Source: JAWPMT01 sp965215825
GTDB taxonomy: Bacteria > Bacteroidota > Bacteroidia > Cytophagales > Cyclobacteriaceae
Direction of reading: 5' to 3'
Assembly: GCA_965215825.1 (NCBI GenBank)
Contig: CBDCEM010000002.1
Location: forward strand, 248,001 to 312,000
Length of the DNA stretch: 64,000 nucleotides
Shown here: positions 1-8,243 of the stretch, piece by piece
Position numbering within the stretch: position 1 is the first letter of the stretch
Layout: the number at the start of each line of letters is the position of its first letter
The notes under the pieces: model-generated
Databases searched by the model: none
What the model saw: the letters and a program-made list of their open reading frames with translations, nothing else
Told to the model about the DNA's origin: nothing
Program-made: the position numbers and the translations under genes

Positions 1-964
1 CCAATACTTCTTGAGGGAAGACTTTTAGCGTGACTCCTTCTTCCTGAAGTTTAGCCAGGTATTCGCCATTCCGTGCATCAAATTCTGCCATCATCCAGCG
101 ACTAAGCCGGATACAAGCGGTTCTCAATATTTCTTGCAAGTCCTCGGGTAATGCTAAAAACTTAGTCTTGTTGAACATCATCTCCAACACAGGTCCCGGC
201 TCGTGCCAGCCTGGATAGTAGTAATAGGGAGCAACTTTATGGAACCCCATCTTGTAATCGTGTAAAGGGCCTATCCATTCAGTGGCGTCAATGACTCCAC
301 GTTCTAAATTGGTATAAATCTCTCCACCAGACACGAGCAGAGGCGTGCCACCTGATTTGGCAAGCACCTTACCTCCAAGTCCGGGAATTCTCATTTTCAG
401 TCCCTTGAGGTCATCAATGGTTCTGATCTCTTTATTGAACCACCCGCCCATTTGAACTCCTGTGTTTCCACAAAGTATAGGTAGCAGATCATAAGGTTCG
501 TACAGTTCCTCCCACAATTCCTGACCTCCACCTGAGAGAATCCAGGAACCCATTTGTTGCGCATTCATTCCGAAAGGTACCGCTGCAAAAAACTGCGCAG
601 CAGGTAATTTTCCTGCCCAGTAATACGCTGCACCGTGATTCATTTCTACCGCTCCGTTGCTCACGGCATCAAATCCTTCTAACGCCGGGATTAATTCTCC
701 GCCGCCGTAAACGGTGATATCCATTCGCCCTCCAGACATTTTGCGGACCCATTCTGCCATCATCTGGCAACCTTCTCCTACCACCGGGAAATTAGGTGGC
801 CAGGTAGTGGTCATCTTCCAGCGATACTTTTTATTAAAGTTGATATTGGGAACATCAGAAGCTTCCTTTTTTTCGGGGGCACAGGCAGCAAGTCCGGTTA
901 GTCCCGCGACTGAGCCTAATCCCAGGTCTTTGACAAACTTCCTTCGATTCGATTGATCCGCCAT
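1..964 (-). CDS. TRAP transporter substrate-binding protein, DctP family (partial, 3' end outside window)
   Basis: Reading the minus strand from an ATG at 964-962 gives an open frame of 321 codons that runs off the left edge. The N-terminus has a twin-arginine-like start (SNRRKFVKDLG), a hydrophobic stretch and a lipobox-like LAAC, so it is probably exported and lipid-anchored. The body has features typical of TRAP solute receptors: an early MTTTWPPNFP segment, NTGVQMGGWFNKEI, then DLKGLKMRIPG, and an ERGVIDATEWIGP segment like the family's ligand-binding region. Family members deliver organic acids or similar solutes to a DctQ/DctM membrane pair; the ligand cannot be told here. The partner permease genes would be expected to the left, outside the window. 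Confidence 0.88.
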   Translation of the reverse strand, partial: MADQSNRRKFVKDLGLGSVAGLTGLAACAPEKKEASDVPNINFNKKYRWKMTTTWPPNFPVVGEGCQMMAEWVRKMSGGRMDITVYGGGELIPALEGFDAVSNGAVEMNHGAAYYWAGKLPAAQFFAAVPFGMNAQQMGSWILSGGGQELWEELYEPYDLLPILCGNTGVQMGGWFNKEIRTIDDLKGLKMRIPGLGGKVLAKSGGTPLLVSGGEIYTNLERGVIDATEWIGPLHDYKMGFHKVAPYYYYPGWHEPGPVLEMMFNKTKFLALPEDLQEILRTACIRLSRWMMAEFDARNGEYLAKLQEEGVTLKVFPQEVL

Positions 965-1238
965 TCAGGTTGAGTTAAGCCAGGCAATTTATTGTTAAGG
1001 TATGTAAAACCTGCTATTATTTGATTTGAACGGCAATTAGAGAAGGTTTTGCAGGGTCCACAAAAAGCATTTTTGATCAAAAAAAACTGACGTTTTCGAA
1101 GTGATTCCCTTAAATACAACTGTCATTTTGTCGTTTTTTCCTACGTTCTAACAAAAAACAAAGACAATATGTCTTATTTCTTCTGAGTTTCAGCCTTGGA
1201 ACAAGTTTTGATCTTAGGCCAAACAAATACTGAAAGGG

Positions 1239-3854
1239 ATGAATTTTAACCATTACACTTTAAAATCACAGGAAGCCTTACAAAAGGCAACGGAGATCGC
1301 TGCTGGTAATGGACAACAAGTTATTGAAACCGGGCATGTCCTTCAATCCGTACTGCAGTCAGATGAAAACCTTGTCGCTTTTATCTTTAAAAAGACTGGA
1401 GCCAATAAAGTGGGTCTGGACACAAAACTTACCGGAATAGTTACCGGTTATCCCAAAGTTTCCGGTGGTCAACCCTACCTATCAAATCAGGCACACGGAG
1501 CACTGCAAAAAGCAGAGCAATACCTCAAGGAATTTGGAGATGAGTACGTGGCCATCGAGCATATTTTACTTGGCCTTTTGGCTGGTCCCGATCAAATTGG
1601 CCAGCTACTTAAGGATGCCGGTTTTGATGAAAGTACTTTGATTCAGGCAATCAATGAATTGAGAGGGGGAGATACGGTGACTGATCAAAATGCGGAATCC
1701 AAATATCGCTCACTGGAACGGTATTCGAAAAACTTAAATGAGCTTGCCAAAGTCGGAAAGATTGACCCGGTTATTGGCAGAGATGAGGAAATCAGGAGAG
1801 TACTACAGATCCTGGCCCGCCGGACGAAAAATAACCCTATGCTGCTTGGGGAACCCGGAGTGGGCAAGACGGCCATCGTAGAAGGAATGGCCCAACGTAT
1901 TGTAGACGGTGATGTGCCTGAAAACCTCAAAACCAAGACGATTATTTCACTCGATATGGGATTGTTGGTTGCCGGAGCCAAATACAAGGGCGAGTTCGAA
2001 GAACGCCTCAAATCGGTGATCAAAGAGGTATCAGAGAGTGAGGGTGAGATAATCTTATTCATAGATGAAATTCACACGTTGATCGGGGCCGGTAGTGGAG
2101 GTGATAGCGCCATGGATGCTGCCAATCTCCTAAAGCCGGCCCTGGCACGAGGTGAATTACACGCAATTGGGGCAACAACTCTCAATGAATATCAGAAATA
2201 CATCGAAAAAGACAAGGCCCTCGAACGGCGGTTTCAGTCTGTCATAGTTGATGAACCAGGTGTTCAGGATGCCATTTCCATCCTACGTGGGATTAAGGAC
2301 AAGTATGAGATCCACCATGGTGTCCAGATCAAAGATGATGCAGTGATTGCAGCGGTGGAGTTATCTCATCGATATATTGCAGATCGATTTTTGCCCGATA
2401 AGGCCATTGATCTGATGGATGAAGCCGCGTCTAAATTGCGGATCGAGATCGATTCGCTACCCGAGGAGTTAGATGAACTCAATCGCAAGATTATGCAATT
2501 GGAAATCGAGCGCGAAGCGATTCGACGGGAAAAAAACAAAGCAAAAGAATCGGAATTGAGCAAAGAAATCGCAGAACTGGAAAGCTCCAGAAGTGAGCTC
2601 AAAGCAAAGTGGGAAAATGAGAAAAGTGTAATTCAGGGCCTTAGGCAGGAAAAAGAGAACATTGAGGCTTACAAGCTGGAAGCAGAACAATTGGAGAAAG
2701 CCGGTGATTTCGGTAAAGTAGCTGAAATCCGTTATGGCAAAATTGTGGATTCGGAGAAAAAGCTGGAAGACTTTAAGAAGCAATTGGATAAAATCCAGGG
2801 GGCAGATTCGCTACTAAAAGAGGAAGTGGATAGCGAGGACATTGCTGAAATTGTTGCCAAGTGGACAGGGGTACCTGTCTCCAAAATGCTGCAAAGTGAT
2901 CGGGAGAAATTGCTTAGCCTTGAGGACGAGTTGGGTAAACGAGTGGCGGGTCAAAAAGAAGCCATTGTAGCGGTTTCTGATGCCGTAAGAAGGAGCAGGG
3001 CAGGATTGCACGATCCGAAAAGACCCATTGGTTCCTTCATCTTTCTGGGCACCACGGGTGTCGGAAAAACTGAGTTGGCGAAAGCCTTGGCAGATTATCT
3101 ATTCAATGATGAAAACGCCATGGTCCGCATTGATATGTCAGAGTATCAGGAAAGACACGCGGTAAGTCGCCTGATTGGAGCACCTCCCGGATACGTAGGG
3201 TATGATGAAGGCGGGCAGTTGACCGAAGCGGTTCGAAGAAAGCCCTATAGTGTGATCTTGTTAGACGAAATTGAAAAGGCACACCCGGACGTATTCAATA
3301 TCCTACTTCAGGTGTTGGATGATGGACGCCTTACAGACAATAAAGGGCGTCTGGCCAACTTTAAAAATACAATCATCATCATGACCACCAATATCGGTTC
3401 GCACCTTATCCAGGAGAATTTCGATAAAATGGAGGAATGGAATAAAGACGAGGTGGTAGAGGATACGAAAAACGCAGTATTCGATCTTTTGAAGAGTTCC
3501 GTGAGGCCGGAATTCCTGAATCGAATCGATGAAACCATCATGTTCCAGCCACTGAGTAACGATGATTTATTGAAAATTGTTGGCATTCAGTTCAAGTTGA
3601 TCCAAAAACGCCTTGCCGAAAACGGTATTAAGATCGAGGCAGATGATAAGGCACTGACTCACATAGGACGAACAGGATTTGATCCCCAATTCGGGGCCCG
3701 TCCACTGAAAAGACTTCTGCAGCGAGAAATTCTGAATGAACTTTCAAAAGAGATTCTGGCCGGAAGGGTTGCCAAGGATTCCTTGATTGGAATCACATTG
3801 AATGATGATCGTCAAATTGAGTTTATCAATTTGGATGAGGTAGAGGTGAGCTAG
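1239..3854 (+). CDS. clpB: ATP-dependent disaggregase ClpB (Hsp100)
   Basis: The 871-residue product is full length for ClpB, the ring-shaped AAA+ machine that pulls proteins out of aggregates with DnaK. Visible in order: the N-terminal Clp repeat domain (about 1-145, beginning MNFNHYTLKSQEAL), first AAA+ module with Walker A GEPGVGKT near residue 206 and DEIHTL, the long charged coiled-coil middle domain (about 405-530), second AAA+ module with Walker A GTTGVGKT, and the C-terminal domain (FGARPLKR). The middle domain separates it from ClpA and ClpC. The ATG follows an AAAGGG 8 nt upstream. Its last codons lie inside the first unit of the tandem repeat array. Heat-shock control is expected from the family, but I see no clear promoter box. 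Confidence 0.97.
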   Translation: MNFNHYTLKSQEALQKATEIAAGNGQQVIETGHVLQSVLQSDENLVAFIFKKTGANKVGLDTKLTGIVTGYPKVSGGQPYLSNQAHGALQKAEQYLKEFGDEYVAIEHILLGLLAGPDQIGQLLKDAGFDESTLIQAINELRGGDTVTDQNAESKYRSLERYSKNLNELAKVGKIDPVIGRDEEIRRVLQILARRTKNNPMLLGEPGVGKTAIVEGMAQRIVDGDVPENLKTKTIISLDMGLLVAGAKYKGEFEERLKSVIKEVSESEGEIILFIDEIHTLIGAGSGGDSAMDAANLLKPALARGELHAIGATTLNEYQKYIEKDKALERRFQSVIVDEPGVQDAISILRGIKDKYEIHHGVQIKDDAVIAAVELSHRYIADRFLPDKAIDLMDEAASKLRIEIDSLPEELDELNRKIMQLEIEREAIRREKNKAKESELSKEIAELESSRSELKAKWENEKSVIQGLRQEKENIEAYKLEAEQLEKAGDFGKVAEIRYGKIVDSEKKLEDFKKQLDKIQGADSLLKEEVDSEDIAEIVAKWTGVPVSKMLQSDREKLLSLEDELGKRVAGQKEAIVAVSDAVRRSRAGLHDPKRPIGSFIFLGTTGVGKTELAKALADYLFNDENAMVRIDMSEYQERHAVSRLIGAPPGYVGYDEGGQLTEAVRRKPYSVILLDEIEKAHPDVFNILLQVLDDGRLTDNKGRLANFKNTIIIMTTNIGSHLIQENFDKMEEWNKDEVVEDTKNAVFDLLKSSVRPEFLNRIDETIMFQPLSNDDLLKIVGIQFKLIQKRLAENGIKIEADDKALTHIGRTGFDPQFGARPLKRLLQREILNELSKEILAGRVAKDSLIGITLNDDRQIEFINLDEVEVS

Positions 3855-4984
3855 GCTAGGGTAATTTGGATTTCAAAAACCATTTTGGACTCATGGAGTC
3901 CGTAGGAGAAGAATCGGGGCTGATAAGTCAGAAAAGTTCACGTGAAAGAAACAACCAGGTTGAAAGTCCTGGTTTTTTGTGTTTATTCTTAGTCCGCACG
4001 CCATACATTAATGCTAATGGGCGCCACAACCCAAAGGCATTTCGCCAGACCGTCACAAGCGTGTCTGGCGAGGTACTACACATTTCTTATCGTTCTGCTA
4101 GTTCGTGAGGACACGAACCAAAGCGAGGGAGGTGAGCTAGGCTAGGGTAATTTGGATTTCAAAAACCATTTTGGACTCATGGAGTCCGTAGGAGAAGAAT
4201 CGGGGCTGATAAGTCAGAAAAGTTCACGGGAAAGAAACAACCAGTTTGAAAGTCCTGGTTTTTTGTGTTTATTCTAAGTCCGCACGCCATACGTTAATGC
4301 TAATGGGCGCCACAACCCAAAGGCATTTCGCCAGACCGTCACAAGCGTATCTGGCGAGATACTACACATTTCTTATCGTTCTGCTAGTTCGTGAGGACAC
4401 GAACCAAAGCGAGGGAGGTGAGTTAGGGTAATTTGGATTTCAAAAAACATTTTGGACTCATGGAGTCCGTAGGAGAAGAATCGGGGCTGATAAGTCAGAA
4501 AAGTTCACGTGAAAGAAAACAACCAGGTTGAAAGTCCTGGTTTTTTGTGTTTATTCTAAGTCCGCACGCCATACATTAATGCTAATGGGCGCCACAACCC
4601 AAAGGCATTTCGCCTGACCGTCACAAGCGTGACTGGCGAGGTACTACACATTTCTTATCGTTCTGCTAGTTCGTGAGGACACGAACCAAAGCGAGGGAGG
4701 TGAGTTAGGCTAGGGTAATTTGGATTTCAAAAAAACATTTTGGATTCATGGAGTCCGTAGGACGAGAATCGGGGCTGATAAGTCAGAAAAGTTCACGTGA
4801 AAGAAACAACCAGGTTGAAAGTCCTGGTTTTTTGTGTTTATTCTTAGTCCGCACGCCATACATTAATGCTAATGGGCGTCACAGCCCAAAGGCATTTCGC
4901 CAGACCCTAGCAAGCGTGTCTGGCGAGGTACTACACATTTCTTATCGTTCTGCTAGTTCGTGAGGACACGAACCAAAGCGAGAG
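3845..4984 (+). repeat. Four tandem copies of a ~286 bp hairpin-rich repeat
   Basis: Four nearly identical units begin at about 3845, 4131, 4417 and 4699 (periods 286, 286 and 282 bp) and end near 4984. Unit 1 starts inside the last codons of clpB and supplies its stop. Each unit carries the same order of inverted repeats: GGACTC/GAGTCC (3887-3901 in unit 1), a terminator-like stem AACCAGG/CCTGGTT plus T-run (3953-3978), a 9 bp stem TCGCCAGAC/GTCTGGCGA (4042-4071) and a stem GTTCGTG/CACGAAC around an AGGA loop (4101-4118). The last stem is unchanged in all four units; the 9 bp stem is weakened in units 2 and 3. Open frames of 71-80 codons occur in units 1 and 4 but break in units 2 and 3, so the array looks non-coding. 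Confidence 0.95.
3953..3978 (+). terminator. Rho-independent terminator behind clpB, repeated in each unit
   Basis: A 7 bp stem AACCAGG/CCTGGTT with an 8 nt loop is followed by a run of T. It is the first terminator-like hairpin after clpB. The same element recurs near 4239-4264, 4521-4546 and 4808-4833; in the second unit one stem base is changed and the stem is a base pair shorter. Four terminators in a row would make read-through into the insertion sequence very unlikely. Confidence 0.75.
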
Positions 4985-5028
4985 TTTGTGAGATCTGACT
5001 AACAAGGGAAAGCGAAGAACTCACCCCT

Positions 5029-5038
5029 GGCCCCTCTC
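5029..5038. repeat. Left target-site duplication of the insertion sequence
   Basis: GGCCCCTCTC lies directly outside the left inverted repeat. The right side has GGCCCCTTTC at 6465-6474, a 10 bp direct repeat with one mismatch. Ten to thirteen base pairs is the usual duplication size for IS4-family elements. Confidence 0.8.
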
Positions 5039-6464
5039 CAATGCTATTAAGTTAAGAAGAAAGAAAGCCGATCAATAGCTATCAATCGGCCTGTCTCGGT
5101 TATCTTAGAGACACGTAAAATATATCGACAATGAATTTAGATAAAGAAAATGACACAGTGAAGAGCTCTGGGGGCTCTTCAAAAAAAACTCTTTGACTTT
5201 TTTCATAATTCGAGAAAAATATCTCGCTATAAACGCTCTCCTAGAGACTTTAGTAGATCCTCTCCCTTATCGTTTGAAGCTGTCGCTGGCAGTATTCTTC
5301 ATTTATTTAAAGAATCAGTAGAATTTAATCTTCAGAAGATTCTTCCCTGTCTGGATACAAGACCTGTAACTGGAAGTGCGTTTACTCAAGCTCGTTATAA
5401 AATCAGGCCTGAGTTTTTCAGAGATCTCGTAGAGCAACTAAATGACACTTTTCATGATTGTGACAAAAAGCTTTGGAAAGGGCATTGTCTACTTGCGGGA
5501 GATGGTAGTACATTAAACCTACCCGCACATCAAGATATCGAAGATTATTTTGGCCTATACGCGACTAATGAGTTAGGAACTAAAAGGTACTTGGCCAGGA
5601 CATTCATGATCTATGATGTATTGAATCAGTTTGTGGTGGACAGTCAATTATCTACAATGAGAGAAGGTGAAAAGACTTTGCTTAAAAAGGGCCTGTCTAG
5701 CGTTAAAGAAAATGATATGCTGATCTTAGACAGAGGATTTGGTCATTTCTGTACGATAAAAGAGTTGGTGAGTCACCAGACCAAAGTCTGTATACGATTA
5801 CCAATTAACAGTTCCAACTTCGCCAAGAATATCATAACTCACGATGAGGATGACATAATTACCACATGGGAGCCTAGTCCAAAAGAGGTTGAGAATAGCC
5901 GTAAGAATAAACTCGATGCCACTCCCATTAAGGTCAGAATTGTAAGAATTGAACTAAGTAGTGGTGAAACCGAATTGCTAATCACCAACCTTTTCGATCA
6001 GCAGAAATACAGCGCTCGGGACATAAATGAGCTGTATCAGCTTCGTTGGGGCGTGGAGGAAGGCTTTAAAAACTTAAAGCCAAAGATGAAAGTTGAACAA
6101 TTTGGTTGCAAGAAGGCCGCAGGCATCTTTCAAGAGTTTTACGCACATATTTTTTGTATGAATTTAGTCGCTATTACAGGCTTATTAGCTAGTAGAACTA
6201 TCGATCAACGTACTTCCAACCGTAAATGGAAATACAAATACAACTGGAAGAATGCCTATCGATTTGTAAGAGAAAAACTACTCTCATTCCTCTTTAACTC
6301 AAATAATGAGCATTTCATAAGTCAAATATTGAATCAAGTAGCCTCTTCCATCATAGCAATAATTCCTGATAGGCATTTTGGCCGAGATGTAATAGCTAGT
6401 AGTAAAAAGGGAAGGATTACTCAATTCAATAAGTGACCATATGAAGCTTAACTTAATAGCATTG
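5039..6464 (+). mobile_element. IS4-family insertion sequence, 1426 bp, complete ends
   Basis: The element is bounded by perfect 18 bp inverted repeats (CAATGCTATTAAGTTAAG at 5039-5056 and its complement at 6447-6464) and flanked by a 10 bp target duplication with one mismatch. The AGTTAAG part of the ends resembles the tips of classical IS4. Between the left end and the transposase ATG are two hairpins, GCCGAT/ATCGGC (5067-5090) and TGTCTC/GAGACA (5092-5113); in related elements such structures limit transposase expression from outside promoters, and the same role here is inference. It holds one transposase gene, which carries a frameshift. The right end sits in the left arm of a GC-rich hairpin. 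Confidence 0.93.
5131..6436 (+). pseudogene. IS4-family DDE transposase with a frameshift at an A8 run
   Basis: From the ATG at 5131 the frame runs 21 codons to a TGA at 5194. The rest of the protein continues without a stop in the +1 frame from 5162 to the TGA at 6434-6436. The two join exactly if one A is removed from the run of eight A at 5181-5188. The joined protein would be about 434 residues. It has the IS4 DDE pattern: first Asp in LLAGDGSTLN, second in ILDRGFGHF, and the family signature Y-(2)-R-(3)-E-(6)-K in YQLRWGVEEGFKNLK. The shift may be a true inactivating insertion, a sequencing error in the homopolymer, or a site where polymerase slippage restores the frame. Tandem repeats precede it and a SnoaL-like gene follows. 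Confidence 0.9.
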
Positions 6465-6466
6465 GG

Positions 6467-6483
6467 CCCCTTTCAAGAGGGGG
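6467..6483. other. GC-rich hairpin split by the insertion sequence
   Basis: CCCCT (6467-6471) pairs with AGGGG (6478-6482) and a T-rich stretch follows. The left arm is part of the 10 bp target duplication, so the element inserted into this hairpin. It may have been a terminator before the insertion; a short stem makes that uncertain. Confidence 0.5.
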
Positions 6484-6554
6484 TTTGATTTTACATTCAC
6501 AGTGACATAGGGCTGTCATTCAAGCTTATTTCTTTGCTGAAAATTCAATAAGAG

Positions 6555-6944
6555 ATGGAAACACAAGCAAAAACAATGACCACCCAGGAAGTAGCAGAAA
6601 AGCTAGTCAAATTATGCAGAGAAGGGAAATTCGAGCAGGTGCAACAAGAGCTTTTCGGTCCTGAAATACAAAGTATGGAGCCTACCAAAGAAGGGGGCTG
6701 GGAAATAGAAACTGGATTCGATGGACTAAAAAAGAAAGCCGAACAATGGCACGGTATGGTTGAGGAAATGAAGGATGGTGAGATTTCCGACGCCCAGGTA
6801 GCTGACAACTTTTTCACCTGCACATGGAAATCAATGGTGAAGTACAAAGGAGCTCCGGATTTTGTTCCGATGGACGAGATAGCCCTTTATCAAGTCAACG
6901 ACGGTAAGGTCGTACTTGAGCAATTCTTTTATACTCCTTTTTGA
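6555..6944 (+). CDS. SnoaL-like / NTF2-fold domain protein
   Basis: A small soluble protein of 129 residues without a signal peptide. A helical N-terminal part (QEVAEKLVKLCREGKFEQV) is followed by strands ending in VNDGKVVLEQFFYTPF, the layout of SnoaL-like polyketide-cyclase/NTF2-fold proteins. Members often are small enzymes or stress proteins, but the active-site residues vary and no reaction can be given here. It stands alone between the insertion sequence and a convergent purine cluster. The ATG at 6555 follows AATAAGAG, only a weak ribosome site, as is common in this phylum. Confidence 0.65.
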   Translation: METQAKTMTTQEVAEKLVKLCREGKFEQVQQELFGPEIQSMEPTKEGGWEIETGFDGLKKKAEQWHGMVEEMKDGEISDAQVADNFFTCTWKSMVKYKGAPDFVPMDEIALYQVNDGKVVLEQFFYTPF

Positions 6945-7031
6945 TCTTCCAAATAGGGATATATTCATTATCCGCGACAGGCGAAAAGAGCTGGATTGCA
7001 CTTGGAGCCGCTTAAGGTTAAATGGTTTTAG

Positions 7032-7104
7032 ATGCGTGAAATGAGATGCCGGACATTCTTAGGTTCTTATTCAATTTAAACCAAAGAATTCCGGCACGAC
7101 GCAT
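7032..7104. repeat. 73 bp nested imperfect inverted repeat
   Basis: Four arms pair in nested order: ATGCGT (7032-7037) with ACGCAT (7099-7104), TGCCGG (7047-7052) with CCGGCA (7091-7096), ATTCTT (7055-7060) with AAGAAT (7084-7089), and GGTT (7062-7065) with AACC (7079-7082), leaving a 13 nt loop. It lies just behind the stop of the minus-strand NUP gene and could fold in its 3' untranslated RNA. There is no strong T-run, so it is not a textbook terminator. A small non-autonomous element is another reading. Confidence 0.7.
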
Positions 7105-7109
7105 TACTT

Positions 7110-8162
7110 TTAGTATGCTACTTCAAACTCCTCCCAGTTCTCCACTATCTCATTAACTACTGTACTACCGACCACATAGGCAGAATTCAATGATGGGATA
7201 TAAGCAGTATAACCTTGATTACTGAGTTTTTCTCCGCTGAGACTTTCTGCTGCTGTGATTCCAGGATATTGCATGGTATAGTTACTGGCGGTGCGAAGAA
7301 CCATAACGCGATCGAGATCAACCTTCCCTGTGTTGGACAAAAAGGTTAATGATTGCAAAGTACCCGTATCTTCCATTGCTGAGGTTACAAAATTGGCCTG
7401 CCCTTCGGACCAATAATCTACCCAGTCATTGGCCCATTGGGTCATTCTTTCTCCATGCCAATAGGTCATGGCCGCCAGCTGCGCACCCTTCATCACAAAT
7501 GGAGGCTTTTGAGCATTGGGAAATCCTTTATACAAAGCCCGGAAGTTTTGAATGACCTCATTATCCCCCAGGTCAAGATCTTTGGTCAATTCATAGGCCC
7601 AGTCAGTTAATTCCGGATTGAGGTGATAAACCACCCCTTCATTGTTGGTTGGAACAGGTTGTTCATAGGGCGCTGCCAGCCGCAAAGGAATATAACCCGT
7701 CGGCCACTCTTCAGGAACTTCTCTCGCGTCAATTTCATGTGAGAGGTCACCATCCACGATCCATTCTGCCCAGGCTGCTGAACCTACGGATGCATCATTG
7801 GGGTCAACTCCAGAAATACCCGCCACCAACCAATAGGCATTACTCAAATCAAATCGGGGATCACTCCCCAACGCCATGATAGATGCGGCACTTTTAGCTG
7901 TCCCAATACCCGTAACAAGTCCTAAAACTTCTTTCTCCTTGTTGTACCTGAGGTTTCGGTACCCACTAGGAAATGGCAATGTCACAGCGAGAGGAAATCG
8001 CTCCACCCAAAATTGAAATTCTCCAGGGTTATCACCCTCATCTTCACCTTGCTCAAACATGGTGACAACTACCACCTTGATTTTAATGGGTTCCGGTTCC
8101 TGCTTCGTAGAGCAAGCTGCAGCCAGAAAAACAATCAGGTAAAAGGTAAAAATCTTTCTCAT
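7110..8162 (-). CDS. NUP-family purine nucleoside protein, lipoprotein
   Basis: The protein belongs to the purine nucleoside permease (NUP) family; recognisable stretches are KVVVVTMFEQGED at the start, GLVTGIGTAKSAASIMALG, and YWLVAGISGVDPNDASVGSA. The family takes its name from a fungal transporter but has the fold of nucleoside phosphorylases, so a base-releasing enzyme is at least as likely as a transporter. I chose the ATG at 8162 because it begins a lipoprotein signal (MRKIFTFYLIVFLAAAC); the frame is open 9 codons further up. About 350 residues. It is the last gene of a three-gene group with an adenosine deaminase and a purine base permease. No membrane helices appear after the signal, which argues against a permease role. 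Confidence 0.85.
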   Translation of the reverse strand: MRKIFTFYLIVFLAAACSTKQEPEPIKIKVVVVTMFEQGEDEGDNPGEFQFWVERFPLAVTLPFPSGYRNLRYNKEKEVLGLVTGIGTAKSAASIMALGSDPRFDLSNAYWLVAGISGVDPNDASVGSAAWAEWIVDGDLSHEIDAREVPEEWPTGYIPLRLAAPYEQPVPTNNEGVVYHLNPELTDWAYELTKDLDLGDNEVIQNFRALYKGFPNAQKPPFVMKGAQLAAMTYWHGERMTQWANDWVDYWSEGQANFVTSAMEDTGTLQSLTFLSNTGKVDLDRVMVLRTASNYTMQYPGITAAESLSGEKLSNQGYTAYIPSLNSAYVVGSTVVNEIVENWEEFEVAY

Positions 8163-8243
8163 TTGAATAATTATCACGCCCCAGCCCACTGAAAGCGGGG
8201 CTTTGACGACTAAAGTTTAACCCTCAATTAAATTCGTTTTAAC

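Noticed and set aside
1685..3586. Minus-strand frames inside clpB (for example 1685-2062 and 2469-2783)
   Set aside because: They are shadows of a clear 871-codon gene and have no family features.
3866..4963. Open frames of 61-80 codons inside the repeat units, at 3866-4108, 4246-4431 and 4748-4963
   Set aside because: The frames are not kept between the four units; units 2 and 3 break them, and the sequence is dominated by hairpins.
3845..4984. The repeat array as a CRISPR or integron attC array
   Set aside because: Units are 286 bp long and nearly identical with no unique spacers, and there is no cas gene or integrase in the window.
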